Source: Microcaldota archaeon (GTDB lineage Archaea > Micrarchaeota > Micrarchaeia > Micrarchaeales > Micrarchaeaceae). From it: 64,000 nt of DNA. This document shows, in pieces, positions 18,801-26,053 of the stretch. The position numbers and the translations under genes are program-made. The notes beneath the pieces were generated by a model that was not told where the DNA came from, made no database searches, and saw only the letters and a list, made by a program, of their open reading frames with translations. The stretch is from positions 124,001 through 188,000 of the forward strand of contig JAJZAJ010000001.1 of assembly GCA_021799475.1 (NCBI GenBank), in the 5' to 3' direction. The first letter of the stretch is position 1, and each line of letters begins with the position of its first letter.

Positions 18801-19272
18801 TTATGTCTATCAGCCCCCTGCGTTCCTTTGGCGTTAGCCCGAGATAATAATTTATCTCGCCTTGCGCTATCGTGTTGGTTTCATTGACATCGCCGTTCAC
18901 TTCTCTCAGCGCATACACCACGTCCTGTCTAGTCGCGCTCTTGCCATTGAGCCGGTATTTGACCTTTCTGTCGGACCAGACGGTTCTTGTTATCTCCAAG
19001 GTTTTTTCCCCTGCGAATTTGATGCTGACTGAGCTCTTCTTCCTGCCGTCTTCTTCCGTGGATTTTACGAAGTCGCTTATTAAATCGGTCGAAGAATTTA
19101 TTCTAAGGCGTTTTAAGGAGGTCTCGCCAAGGGCAAAAAGCAGGGCATCACAGACGTTTGACTTGCCGGACCCGTTTGGCCCGACTATGCAGTTGAAACC
19201 GGGGCTTAGCTTTATCGCACCGTTCCGGAATGACTTGAAATTGTGAAGCGTTATCTCGTCTATGTAGAGCAT
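15826..19272 (-). CDS. smc: SMC chromosome segregation ATPase
   Basis: 1148-residue SMC for chromosome compaction and segregation. Walker A is GPNGSGKSN (about 32-40). Two long coiled coils (about 165-490 and 670-1000) flank a hinge near 500-660 containing AAGSRLNYFIVDSVAVADKA and a Gly-rich TSGVITGGSIG. The C-terminal head has the signature SLSGGQRS and Walker B YYIFDEIDVALD, then VVVSHND. Full length and intact. No scpA or scpB is visible nearby. Confidence 0.97.
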   Translation of the reverse strand: MLYIDEITLHNFKSFRNGAIKLSPGFNCIVGPNGSGKSNVCDALLFALGETSLKRLRINSSTDLISDFVKSTEEDGRKKSSVSIKFAGEKTLEITRTVWSDRKVKYRLNGKSATRQDVVYALREVNGDVNETNTIAQGEINYYLGLTPKERRGLIDITAGIQEFNDKRDDAMRELAKVDGKLNESRIMLNERLGFLKELENEKADAERYEHLTTRIKSINYTILKKKETEITDSYKAAISAFEERKEAQKKAELEISSISSKIEALSKERESKSNGLAAKSAEAASVNRLMEEANKSIAVGTVQLDGLHGEEAKLKEHIEVLQKEREKLSESLKAGAESSKKLKFELEVKQKDFTDVPPETDSFTDAQEYSKRLQESMAIVERLNKEYATASESYSRLSTELSSMEANASDIDARLKSAEARKSELLTEIKSMQEELAKQEDMKRAAEKLLKDWEVQLSGVRKSLSALDAEHIELRERLVMAGKENDKVYEFLKKNITVGFNGRAYELCSYDERYAVAVQAAAGSRLNYFIVDSVAVADKAIQLLKQQRLGRATFIPLDSVVSKPQKGPKDLRPLLDTIRYDKKHAAAFSYIFSNTYLAVDLNEAKKVGFGQYRYVTMEGELVETSGVITGGSIGKVQTPAMIEAKISAIEEERKKQFAIQENTVAKMDNYRRTIAKCETEQMRLNTEIKGRLQAENELNGLIKSTSEHAGELSQRIAEAKKNISKITEEKKRIDTEAQQAKERTEKSQALLEKLLSGKQQSSRASKEEAAKANAQRVDIERLKIAIAELSKEQEMMAQREKELREEISSEKELLRRNSEKCVEVQAEIRRAEQQKTELDEQIKHHGKKTQEIYSEITSLEQEINTLSMQRGKLSSELDRINRDMIETESKKVQLHTRLSDIKAELAAYPKMELLDGRIDDMEKEVIIAKNDLEHLGAVNMRAPEMYDTKKKDADEAQQKMNTLSNEKDSIIAMMQEIESKKLSIFMETLDSVNKNFSKLYSHIFNGNASLHLDDPNDPFNSGLSISLTMGGNRKLSEQSLSGGQRSLIALALVFAIQLRKPMSYYIFDEIDVALDKENSKKLSLLISEMSKKSQFVVVSHNDSMIVAADTAIGVVKKDQKKNNEAQIVGIKLTGKDGEIAYGRQTAK

Positions 19273-19308
19273 GCCTGCACCGGTTCGCCGACGTGTTATC
19301 GACGGCTC

Positions 19309-19320
19309 TTTATAAAATAC
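19309..19320 (-). promoter_or_regulatory. TATA box of smc
   Basis: Minus-strand GTATTTTATAAA about 40 bp before the smc ATG, in the divergent gap with vapB. Predicted transcription start near 19288, giving a leader of about 15 nt. Sequence-only inference. Confidence 0.45.
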
Positions 19321-19427
19321 TTTCCTCCCCGGAACTGGTAGGGATGTGATCCGTTCCTGCCAATGAAGGGTGCGGACATATGGACGCAGTTGAAGTTCCT
19401 GAGGGAACTTGTTGGCTGAGGGCAGAA

Positions 19428-19452
19428 AGATTTAAATATATGTTTAAACATA
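19428..19452 (+). promoter_or_regulatory. vapBC promoter with 14-bp palindromic operator
   Basis: AT-rich promoter (AGATTTAAATATA) runs directly into a perfect 14-bp palindrome TATGTTTAAACATA at 19439-19452, which ends 8 bp before the antitoxin ATG. A palindrome overlapping the promoter and start is the standard layout for self-repression by a VapB-VapC complex. Binding itself is inferred. Confidence 0.6.
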
Positions 19453-19460
19453 AACATAAT

Positions 19461-19676
19461 ATGGTAAAAACAATCACCATCAGGGAAGAAATATACCGTG
19501 AGCTGCTTACCGTCAAGAGGAGTAATGAGAGCTTCAGTGAGCTATTCGACAGGCTGGTTAAGGGAGGGTCCGCACATGCGCTTTTGCTGAAAATGCGCGG
19601 TTCCGTGACATTTAGCAATAAAAAGGCACTTCTTAAAGAGATTCGTGAAAGTCGAAAAGGCAGGAGATTTGCATGA
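19461..19676 (+). CDS. vapB: VapB-type antitoxin
   Basis: 71-residue antitoxin with a ribbon-helix-helix-like N-terminus (MVKTITIREEIYRELLTVKR) and the SFSELFDRLVKG motif of archaeal VapB/DUF217 proteins, then a basic C-terminal toxin-binding tail. The track starts at 19380, but that extension covers the promoter; the ATG at 19461 right after the palindrome is chosen. It overlaps the toxin start by 4 bases (ATGA). Confidence 0.85.
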   Translation: MVKTITIREEIYRELLTVKRSNESFSELFDRLVKGGSAHALLLKMRGSVTFSNKKALLKEIRESRKGRRFA

Positions 19677-20053
19677 TAATCTTAGATAGCGATGTGCTGA
19701 TAGAGATATACGACAAGGAGTCTGTGCTGGGCGACCGGCTCGTTACTGAACTGGAAAACAGCCGTGAAGAGTATTTAACAACTCCGATAAACATCCATGA
19801 GGTTTTTTATAGTCTATTGAAATACGCTGGCAAGAGCGAGTACGTGGAGCAATTTCCTACTTTACCATTCACAGGAGATGATGCGCTCTTGTCTGCTAAA
19901 TTAGCATATTCCTGTGAGAAGGTCGGCAATCCAGTTGAAAAAGAAGACTGTATGATAGCGGCAATAGCAATAAACAATAACGCTAAAATATTTACGCTGA
20001 ATAGAAAACATTTCGATAGGTTTAAGGAGTTCGGCCTGAAGCTTTTTGACTAA
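19673..20053 (+). CDS. vapC: VapC toxin, PIN-domain ribonuclease
   Basis: 126-residue PIN nuclease that cleaves RNA when free of its antitoxin. Acidic residues of the PIN active site are visible: ILDSDVLIEIYD (first Asp), INIHEVFYSLL (Glu), KEDCMIAAIAI (Asp) and a last polar pair near TLNRKHFDRF. Intact frame, ATGA overlap with vapB. Target RNA unknown. Confidence 0.9.
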   Translation: MIILDSDVLIEIYDKESVLGDRLVTELENSREEYLTTPINIHEVFYSLLKYAGKSEYVEQFPTLPFTGDDALLSAKLAYSCEKVGNPVEKEDCMIAAIAINNNAKIFTLNRKHFDRFKEFGLKLFD

Positions 20054-20060
20054 CTATTTA

Positions 20061-21140
20061 TCACTTCCCGCCCATGATCTGCGGCATGTGCAGCGCTATT
20101 ATGGTTTCGAGATGCTCTGACATGAGCAGGCCGACCAGCTTTCCGCCGCGTGTGACGGTTACCGCTGGGGCATCCTCATATCTGATTATTTCTATCGCTT
20201 TGGACAGCGGTTCGCTCTCTTTCACGGATGGGATTTCTTCCGCGAATTCAGTTACTTTCTTTTGCAGCATCTCCTTTGTGCCCTGATTTAGAGGGTTGAT
20301 AGGTATCCTTGAGACAAGGGCAAAATTATGTCCTTTCCTGACTATTACTATATGCGTCTTTCTGGAGAGCAGTAGCTTGTACAGCGCAATCATAGTAGTG
20401 GACGGCTTTACCAGGATATAGTTGCTGCCCATCACTTTGCTTACTTTGATATGCTTTGTGTATTTCTTTATGTATGCTGATTGCAGCTCCGCTTGCCCTG
20501 CTGTGTAAATGAAGAATACTATTAGCAGGTCCCACAGCAGGCTTATCTCTATATCATATACTGAAAGGTTTGTCAGATACACGGTGTAAGCTACAGTGCC
20601 TGCTATGAAAATGATGATTATATACTTGCTTATCGTGACTGCTTTTTTCGTGGCGCTCAGGTCGTCGCTCCTTTCTTCTAGGTAGCTTTTGAGTACCCTG
20701 CCGCCATCCAATGGGAAGGCAGGCAGGAGGTTGAATATACCTAACAGCAAGTTTATCTCAGCAGAAAACAGCAGTAAATCCGACAGAGGCCCCGAGGAAT
20801 ACAGCCATGCAAGGCCAAATAACCCAGACAGCGCAATGCTTAGCAGCGGGCCTGCAAACGCAATCCATAACCCTTGCTCCGGCTTGACATTTTCCAAATC
20901 TATTATCGATGCTCCGCCCAAAGGGAACAGGATTATCTTCTTTACAGGTATCTTATAGTGCTTCAATGAGACAATCGAATGGGAGAGCTCGTGCATGACT
21001 ACGAATACGAATAGGAGGATGATGATGACAAAAGTACCGATTCCTGCTATCAGGGCTATAAGCAGCAAGAGGATGAACGTCCAGTGCAGTTGTATGTCTA
21101 TTCCTGCTATGTTTGCTATCTTGGGCGACATGTATGCCAT
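20061..21140 (-). CDS. Site-2-type membrane metalloprotease with CBS domains
   Basis: Intramembrane zinc protease of the S2P/M50 family. The zinc motif HELSH sits in the second helix (VVMHELSHSIVS, about residue 49), and the third ligand region is PAFPLDGGRVLKS (about 140-152). About five to six membrane helices fill residues 10-215. The C-terminal 130 residues look like a CBS pair (MGSNYILVKPSTTMIALYKLL, then DAPAVTVTRGGKLVGLLMSE), as in archaeal MJ0392-type S2P, suggesting control by adenine nucleotides. Divergent from the phosphoesterase gene. Confidence 0.9.
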   Translation of the reverse strand: MAYMSPKIANIAGIDIQLHWTFILLLLIALIAGIGTFVIIILLFVFVVMHELSHSIVSLKHYKIPVKKIILFPLGGASIIDLENVKPEQGLWIAFAGPLLSIALSGLFGLAWLYSSGPLSDLLLFSAEINLLLGIFNLLPAFPLDGGRVLKSYLEERSDDLSATKKAVTISKYIIIIFIAGTVAYTVYLTNLSVYDIEISLLWDLLIVFFIYTAGQAELQSAYIKKYTKHIKVSKVMGSNYILVKPSTTMIALYKLLLSRKTHIVIVRKGHNFALVSRIPINPLNQGTKEMLQKKVTEFAEEIPSVKESEPLSKAIEIIRYEDAPAVTVTRGGKLVGLLMSEHLETIIALHMPQIMGGK

Positions 21141-21187
21141 TCCAGCACCAGTTATAAAGAGTGTTCAGTATATTTATTAATGGTGGC

Positions 21188-21970
21188 ATGGAATTCGATG
21201 AGAGGCTCCGGTTTGTTTTCGGCGAACCTGCGGCTGTTGTACGTGCGGATGGAAAATCGAGGCTGGTCGTGGGAGACCTGCATATAGGGATGGAACAGAG
21301 GATAATAAGGGAAGGGATAAAGGTCTACGACGCAACGAATAAGATGGCAAAGAGCCTGACACATATCGCAAAAGAATTTGGTTGCAAATCAATCATCATA
21401 CTTGGTGATGTGAAGGAAAGCATACTTTATCCTGACGCGCAAGAACAGAAGATGATTTCAGGATTTTTTTCCGAACTATCCCATTATGAGGTAAGCATAA
21501 CGAAAGGCAACCATGACCCGCATATAGAGGAGATTATCCCTAAAGACGTGTCAGTATTTGATGAACTCGTTGTTGAGGATTTTGCATTCCTGCATGGACA
21601 CAGATGGCCCACGAAGGAAGCATTAGACTGCGATTACATATTTACTGGACATAACCATGCAGCTATCAGGCTTATGGACAAAAATAAAGGGATATATGCG
21701 CAGAAAGTATGGCTCATTTCCAAAATAAATGCGAAAGAAGCAGGGAAAAAATACGAAACGTTCAACATGGAATGCAGGCTTGTAACCGCTCCTTCCTTCA
21801 ACCCCCTGATTCTCGGTACTCCTGTGAACAGGACATTGCCGGACAGCGAAAACATCAACCCTCTGTACAGGAATAAAGTATTCCCTTACAGGAGAGCTGA
21901 AATTTACGGGATAGAGGGAGATACGCTCGGAGTAGTTGGCAGGCTGCCTGCCCATAATGCGCAATATTAA
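21188..21970 (+). CDS. Calcineurin-like metallophosphoesterase
   Basis: Soluble two-metal phosphoesterase; substrate unknown. The five metal-binding motifs appear in order: GDLHIG, GDVKES (with an Asp), GNHDPH, a lone histidine in HGHRWP, and GHNHA. This spacing fits the archaeal YfcE/ICC-type group. The track starts at 21161; I use ATG 21188 (MEFDERLRFVFG), which precedes the first strand directly. Its last 4 bases overlap the convergent small ORF. No DNA helicase neighbour is seen to hint at DNA repair. Confidence 0.87.
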   Translation: MEFDERLRFVFGEPAAVVRADGKSRLVVGDLHIGMEQRIIREGIKVYDATNKMAKSLTHIAKEFGCKSIIILGDVKESILYPDAQEQKMISGFFSELSHYEVSITKGNHDPHIEEIIPKDVSVFDELVVEDFAFLHGHRWPTKEALDCDYIFTGHNHAAIRLMDKNKGIYAQKVWLISKINAKEAGKKYETFNMECRLVTAPSFNPLILGTPVNRTLPDSENINPLYRNKVFPYRRAEIYGIEGDTLGVVGRLPAHNAQY

Positions 21971-22215
21971 CTGTCGTCTATATCGCAGTGCCAGCGTAGG
22001 TTAGTACGTACTCCTTTCTCCGGATCTTTGCGTGGCTCGCAGGGAAGCAGAAGCGTCTTTGCTATTTTATCCACTTTGCTTGCCAGGTTAAACGTGTCGC
22101 TTGGTGTATTTTTGTCTGTTTTTGCTTCTGTCTCTGCTTCTGTTTCGGCAGCAGGCTGCGCGGTTTGTTCTTCATTTTTTCGGTCGTAAACTTGTCGTGA
22201 TCTGGATGTTGTCAT
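21967..22215 (-). CDS. Small acidic hypothetical protein
   Basis: 82 residues, not recognised. Low-complexity charged N-terminus (AAETEAETEAKTDKN), then a short amphipathic helix (NLASKVDKIAKTLLLPCEP) and a polar C-terminus. Converges with the phosphoesterase gene with a 4-base overlap. Codon use looks like its neighbours, so I keep it at modest confidence. Confidence 0.4.
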   Translation of the reverse strand: MTTSRSRQVYDRKNEEQTAQPAAETEAETEAKTDKNTPSDTFNLASKVDKIAKTLLLPCEPRKDPEKGVRTNLRWHCDIDDS

Positions 22216-22626
22216 GTTACCACTGACTATGCTAAGCTATGGCGGGTTTTTAAAACTTGTGTGGTAAACGACGAACGGCGGATTAGACCTGGTTCTTTGC
22301 ATATGCCCTGAAAGTATAGCTTGGCACCGAAGTTTTCCTTTCTTTTTGGTTACCGCTTTGATGATATCGTTATCGTACAGGTGTGATGTTTTCGTGGTAT
22401 GCAGGAAACGCTACCGGCAGCGAAACTATGTTGTGCAGCCCGTGCGGGTCATGGTCAAGAGGCATCTGCGGCTGCTTGTGCCTTCCCACTACTATTTTGT
22501 TGTGGCCTCAATGTGCTTTGGCGACAGCCTGAACACGAGTGTCTTGAATTTCTTATTAAAGCATTCGAGGCTCTGGGAAAAGGAGCTACACTTCGTCAAT
22601 CGTGGGAAAGCAAGGCTTTGGCAGGG
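22216..22626. other. 411-bp gap without a confident gene
   Basis: Plus-strand ORFs 22346-22630 and 22399-22884 are rejected as shadows. On the minus strand two short open stretches in different frames lie end to end: one ends KFKTLVFRLSPKHIEA, the next reads GLHNIVSLPVAFPAYHENI before a stop. Together they could be a frameshifted relic of about 75 residues, but no family is recognised. No RNA-like structure was noticed. Confidence 0.3.
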
Positions 22627-23283
22627 CTAAAACAGCGCCATTGGCTTGAACTCCTTTGGCACCTCTGTCTTTCCTATGAAAACTACACGGTCGCCTTCCT
22701 GTCTCCTGTAATCAATAAGTGTTATGCTTGCCCTTGGTATCCGTATGCCTCCATCGGTTTCTGGAAGCTGTTCCCTCCTGATTATGTCCACTATGCTGCA
22801 CCCCTCATCAACAGCAATCGCACCCCTTATCCATTCCTTATGGGAAACCACGACATGGACTCCGTCTTCGCTATAGCTTTCTAGGAACCCGGCTACCCGC
22901 TGGCGCATGTGCTCATCAGTCTCTATGCCATACTTTTCCGGTAATTCCCTCCAGTCTTTTGGCATTTTAGCATCGGTCGTTCCGTCCCATTTGCCGAAAT
23001 GTATATCTGTCAGGAGCTCGCTTTCCGCCTGCTGCGTACTTGTGCCGACATAGTTAATTATTATAGCGGCTGTTTCCCTTGCCCTGTACAACGGGCTTGA
23101 AACAATGGAATCGACACGCTGGAACATAGCGGCTATCTCAGCACCAGTCTGCATCGCCTCTCTATGTCCTTGTGGAGTCAGATGGTACGGCTTTTCCGGG
23201 TCCTCCTCTGATGTATTGATGCCAGCTCCAAGATTCTTTTCGCTGTGGGCGTGCCTTACCACAATATAGACTGATTTTGTCAC
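22627..23283 (-). CDS. Histidine phosphatase (phosphoglycerate mutase-like)
   Basis: Phosphotransfer enzyme with a phosphohistidine intermediate. The N-terminal signature reads VVRHAHSEKN (the catalytic histidine in RHA instead of RHG), with the second conserved Arg-type motif SSPLYRARETA and the late histidine in VVVSHKEW. 218 residues is usual. Cannot be assigned to glycolytic dPGM with certainty; broad-specificity phosphatases share the fold. Lies just outside the left end of the 2.6-kb insertion sequence, about 100 bp away. Confidence 0.82.
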   Translation of the reverse strand: MTKSVYIVVRHAHSEKNLGAGINTSEEDPEKPYHLTPQGHREAMQTGAEIAAMFQRVDSIVSSPLYRARETAAIIINYVGTSTQQAESELLTDIHFGKWDGTTDAKMPKDWRELPEKYGIETDEHMRQRVAGFLESYSEDGVHVVVSHKEWIRGAIAVDEGCSIVDIIRREQLPETDGGIRIPRASITLIDYRRQEGDRVVFIGKTEVPKEFKPMALF

Positions 23284-23383
23284 ACTCTCACCAGATGTAA
23301 TGGATGGTTTTATTCAAATACTTATAAGTTCCTCAGCGCGGTATTGTCAATAAACTCATTACCTAACTTCATTTTATAGCCCA

Positions 23384-23399
23384 TGTCGCATTCATTACC
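23384..23399 (+). repeat. Left terminal inverted repeat
   Basis: TGTCGCATTCATTACC, the exact reverse complement of 25985-26000. It abuts the stop of the 72-aa ORF (23400). A partial echo, CTCATTACCTAA, lies about 30 bp further left. Confidence 0.8.
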
Positions 23400-23618
23400 T
23401 TAATCTGACCAAATAATTGAATTAAAGATTATTGTCTTTTTAATCTTGTGGGCTTCATGCTTTCCTTTATGACCTCTTGCGAGTTCACATTTTATTGCCC
23501 CTAAATTAAGGTCATGCCAAACATCATCAAAATAAGTTCTACCATCAATAGATAGACCATTAATTCCTCTGGTATTTGATGATGGCGTTATTGTTTTATT
23601 ACATTTTTGGATTGCCAT
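23400..23618 (-). CDS. Small Cys/His protein of the insertion sequence
   Basis: 72 residues, family not recognised. The KCELARGHKGKHEAHK segment (Cys-x5-His-x3-His) looks like a small metal-binding knuckle found in phage and mobile-element proteins. It starts 5 bp after the transposase stop and ends at the left terminal repeat, so it is probably cotranscribed with the transposase. Role unknown. Confidence 0.55.
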   Translation of the reverse strand: MAIQKCNKTITPSSNTRGINGLSIDGRTYFDDVWHDLNLGAIKCELARGHKGKHEAHKIKKTIIFNSIIWSD

Positions 23619-23623
23619 TTATC

Positions 23624-24820
23624 TCACTTCGTATAATTATTGGTGCTCAACTTTATTAAATTCATCCATCGGTTTCTGTTATTACCGATAGATATACCAG
23701 CGACCTCTGATGGTGTTAGTCCTTTGAAAGTCATGTGTGGCTTCACGAAATTGTAGTAGGTTCTCCAATTGCTCATATACTGCTCTGCGGTCTTCTCGTT
23801 CTTTAGACCTCTGATTACCTTATCACGTTCTCTGAATGTTGCATGGTATCTTTCTATGAGTTGATTGTCCATTTTGGTAGTAAGATGGCTACCACTTTTA
23901 TGAAGTCGGTCTTTAAGTCTTGGTATATTCAGATGTGAACGACCATGCCCACCTACACTACCAAACTCTTTTCTTACTGCTTTTATGTAAAAGTGACCTT
24001 TATCAGTAGCAATTTCCTTTGGTCTTTGTGATATGACTTGTTTTGATTTTTGCATTATGTGTCTTGCATCTTCTATCGTTCTTGTTTTTGTTATCTGTGT
24101 AGCCAATAGGAACCTTGTCTTATTATCAAGTGCATTCCAGCACCACTCGTTTTCTTTGCCTATATGTAGGCACTGCTCATCTAAGTGCATCTTTTCGCTT
24201 GTTTGTGGCTTTAGAGTGTTCGTATATGCATTTATCTTTTCCATAAAGCGATTATTCCAGCGTCTTATGGTTTCGTGATGCAACTTTAGACCGAAACTCT
24301 GATATAAGGTGTTTTGAATATCCCTAAGACTATTGCCTTTGTAATACATATCCATCGCAAGGCACACTATACGAGCATTACCCTTTATCCCTTTTAGAGG
24401 GTCAAGGACAAAGAAAGAACCGCACTCACGGCAATTATAACCCTGTTTATTGCCTGATTTGTTATGCCTTATCCCTTTCTTGATTATGTTCTCTGATTTG
24501 CACTTAGGGCATATCTTTTCATCCATAACGCTATCAACCTCAAAGTCATCCATCTCTACCTTGTTCTTTAGCTTGTTGAACAGGATTATAGCGTTAATGT
24601 GTTTGCAGTATAGACCACTGTCCTTGCACCTGTTCGTATAGTCTGGGCAGGTGCAGGAATAACTGTCTAAGTGCCTGACTTTGTATTTTGTCGCTCCATC
24701 GCTTGATGGTATAAGATAGGTGCTTTCATTAACTACCTCTGGCACTCTGCTGTTAAGGACTTCTTGCGCCCTTTCCTTCCTTTTAGCCGATTCGCCTATA
24801 AGGTCTGCTTGGTTTCCCAT
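23624..24820 (-). CDS. DDE transposase with SWIM zinc finger
   Basis: 398-residue transposase. Order of parts: a SWIM-type finger (CTCPDY...YCKHI, about 56-75), a zinc ribbon (CPKC...CRECG, about 104-133), then an RNase H-like core with D214 (MHLDEQ), D273 (ATDKGHFY) and E323 (NQLIERYHATFRER). The core resembles IS6-like enzymes. The track starts at 25303, but that N-terminal 161-residue extension runs over the promoter and the divergent small genes; ATG 24820 (MGNQADLIGE) is chosen. All catalytic residues are present, so it may be active. Confidence 0.88.
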   Translation of the reverse strand: MGNQADLIGESAKRKERAQEVLNSRVPEVVNESTYLIPSSDGATKYKVRHLDSYSCTCPDYTNRCKDSGLYCKHINAIILFNKLKNKVEMDDFEVDSVMDEKICPKCKSENIIKKGIRHNKSGNKQGYNCRECGSFFVLDPLKGIKGNARIVCLAMDMYYKGNSLRDIQNTLYQSFGLKLHHETIRRWNNRFMEKINAYTNTLKPQTSEKMHLDEQCLHIGKENEWCWNALDNKTRFLLATQITKTRTIEDARHIMQKSKQVISQRPKEIATDKGHFYIKAVRKEFGSVGGHGRSHLNIPRLKDRLHKSGSHLTTKMDNQLIERYHATFRERDKVIRGLKNEKTAEQYMSNWRTYYNFVKPHMTFKGLTPSEVAGISIGNNRNRWMNLIKLSTNNYTK

Positions 24821-24831
24821 TATATCACTTG

Positions 24832-24921
24832 TTTCTATACAGAATATAGGCGACGAGGTATTTATATCTTTCTGTATAGAAGATGTATCGGCAGAAGCTT
24901 TATATATGTTTCTGTATAGAA
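24832..24921. promoter_or_regulatory. Three 13-bp operator-like sites in divergent promoter
   Basis: TTTCTGTATAGAA occurs at 24869-24881 and 24909-24921, and its inverted form TTTCTATACAGAA at 24832-24844. They lie in the gap between the transposase and the divergent DUF2080-like gene, interleaved with TATA-like TATATAAAG and GATATAAATA on the minus strand. Spacing is 37 and 40 bp. Probably sites for a regulator or for transposase binding. Confidence 0.6.
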
Positions 24922-24925
24922 TACT

Positions 24926-25105
24926 ATGTGTGGAACGATGAAAACTATTGCTACTTTTAAGGTTAAAATCCATAAGACCACCGACACTAAAAAGCTGAAA
25001 GAAGGGAAGAAGGTTTATAACTATGGGGCTATAAACATTCGTGCGCCAGAATTGGCTAAATATGTTGGAAGGGTTGTTAAGGTAAGGATTATTGAGGTCA
25101 TTTAG
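24926..25105 (+). CDS. DUF2080-like transposon-encoded small protein
   Basis: 59 residues, below the ORF-track cutoff. Reads MCGTMKTIATFKV and ends APELAKYVGRVVKVRIIEVI, an AbrB-like swapped-hairpin pattern seen in DUF2080 proteins that travel with archaeal transposons. It may start at ATG 24926 or 24938. Its stop is followed at once by the next ATG (25106). Divergent from the transposase and possibly its regulator, binding the repeats just upstream. Confidence 0.55.
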   Translation: MCGTMKTIATFKVKIHKTTDTKKLKEGKKVYNYGAINIRAPELAKYVGRVVKVRIIEVI

Positions 25106-25315
25106 ATGGCTGATTTTATTAAAGAGGTAAGTGAAACGATAGGTGCTTTGATAGCTATGATAGTCTTGGTCTATGTCTTTTATACTATACCCTCTCCAAT
25201 TCAATCGTCTTTTCAAAACACCATAAATACAATAGCGATAGGAGTAGCACTTGCCGTTATTATAGCTATTGTAATCTATCTCATTCTTCGTCATGCTAAT
25301 CAAAACCCACTCTAA
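25106..25315 (+). CDS. Two-helix membrane protein of the insertion sequence
   Basis: 69 residues with two membrane helices (about 12-28 and 42-62) and short polar ends. It begins directly after the DUF2080-like stop, so they share an mRNA. Ends 4 bases into the convergent 206-aa membrane gene. Family unknown; its size and layout recall small phage or toxin-like membrane proteins, but nothing more can be said. Confidence 0.6.
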   Translation: MADFIKEVSETIGALIAMIVLVYVFYTIPSPIQSSFQNTINTIAIGVALAVIIAIVIYLILRHANQNPL

Positions 25316-25932
25316 GTAAATCTTTCGTAGATAATATCTAATATGTCAGTTCTGCCTTTCCTTATTTCATTTATTATATTTATCATTTGTTTAATTTTTG
25401 TAAAATTAATTTCGCTTTTTTGACCTGTTATGAATGCAATAACTACACAAACAACACCCACGCTGATAACTATTAGTGATTGGTAAGCAAAAGGTTCTGC
25501 ATCTCCAATACCTATTATAAATGCGATTGCAAGGATGGTAATTAAAATTGCGGTAATTAGATTAAATATAGCAGGATGGAAAATATAGTCTTTTTCGTGT
25601 GCTAAATCATCAACATATTTATTTGCAATTCGTATTTTATTTTCTATTTCTACTATCTCTTTGTGGTCATTTATTTCTTTTAAACTTTGTTTTGTTAGTG
25701 TTGCTGTATCTATTGCTTGTTGGACTAGAATAATATGTTTATCTGCATAAACATTAACATGTTTTTCTCTGTCTTTTAATACCCACCATATACTCCCAGC
25801 TAATGCTCCAACTACCGTTATAATTGCAATTATGTAAGGTGATAGGTCAGCCATAAAAATCAAATAGTAATAGATTATTATACCAATTACAATTAAAGCC
25901 CATTCCAACCATCCTTTTTGCTTCATTCTCAT
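25312..25932 (-). CDS. Four-helix membrane protein of the insertion sequence
   Basis: 206 residues from ATG 25932 (MRMKQKGWLEW). Two N-terminal membrane helices (about 10-28 and 32-50), a soluble helical middle of about 70 residues (KHIILVQQAIDTATLTKQSL, then KIRIANKYVDDLA), two more helices (about 123-143 and 150-170) and a basic helical tail. The track start at 26172 would read through the terminal repeat and is rejected. Not recognised; the 2TM-helical-2TM layout suggests a sensor or effector membrane protein carried as cargo. Confidence 0.6.
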   Translation of the reverse strand: MRMKQKGWLEWALIVIGIIIYYYLIFMADLSPYIIAIITVVGALAGSIWWVLKDREKHVNVYADKHIILVQQAIDTATLTKQSLKEINDHKEIVEIENKIRIANKYVDDLAHEKDYIFHPAIFNLITAILITILAIAFIIGIGDAEPFAYQSLIVISVGVVCVVIAFITGQKSEINFTKIKQMINIINEIRKGRTDILDIIYERFT

Positions 25933-25984
25933 ATCTACCACTACATTTTTAAAGAGTGCGTAACGACCCCCAGCTTGCGCTCTG

Positions 25985-26038
25985 GGTAATGAATGCGACA
26001 GCCAGAGGGTTTTGCCTTTGGGTAAGGAATATGCGACA
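25985..26038 (-). repeat. Right terminal inverted repeat plus imperfect copy
   Basis: On the minus strand TGTCGCATTCATTACC (26000-25985) is the exact right TIR. A second, imperfect copy TGTCGCATATTCCTTACC lies just outside at 26038-26021. Both are followed by CCA-rich, hairpin-prone sequence. The tandem could be a second transposase-binding site or the end of an earlier, related insertion. Confidence 0.7.
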
Positions 26039-26053
26039 GAACCCTCAGCGCGT

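Larger units (their letters stand above)
23384..26000. mobile_element. 2.6-kb insertion sequence with 16-bp TIRs and cargo
   Basis: The ends match as inverted repeats: TGTCGCATTCATTACC at 23384-23399 and its exact complement at 25985-26000. Between them lie five genes: a small Cys/His protein, a DDE transposase, a DUF2080-like protein and two membrane proteins. The DNA is clearly more AT-rich than flanking genes. A clear target duplication is not visible (AGCCCA left, GCCAGA right). Just outside the right end lie an imperfect TIR copy and a truncated CYTH gene. The element is bigger than a plain IS of this gene size because of the cargo. Confidence 0.78.

Noticed and set aside
22399-22884. 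161-aa plus-strand ORF
   Set aside because: Half of it lies antisense to the histidine phosphatase and its composition (Cys/Trp/Leu-rich) is not protein-like.
24821-25303. 161-residue N-terminal extension of the transposase in the ORF track
   Set aside because: Runs over the divergent promoter, the three 13-bp boxes and two plus-strand genes; Tyr/Asn/Ser-rich read-through.
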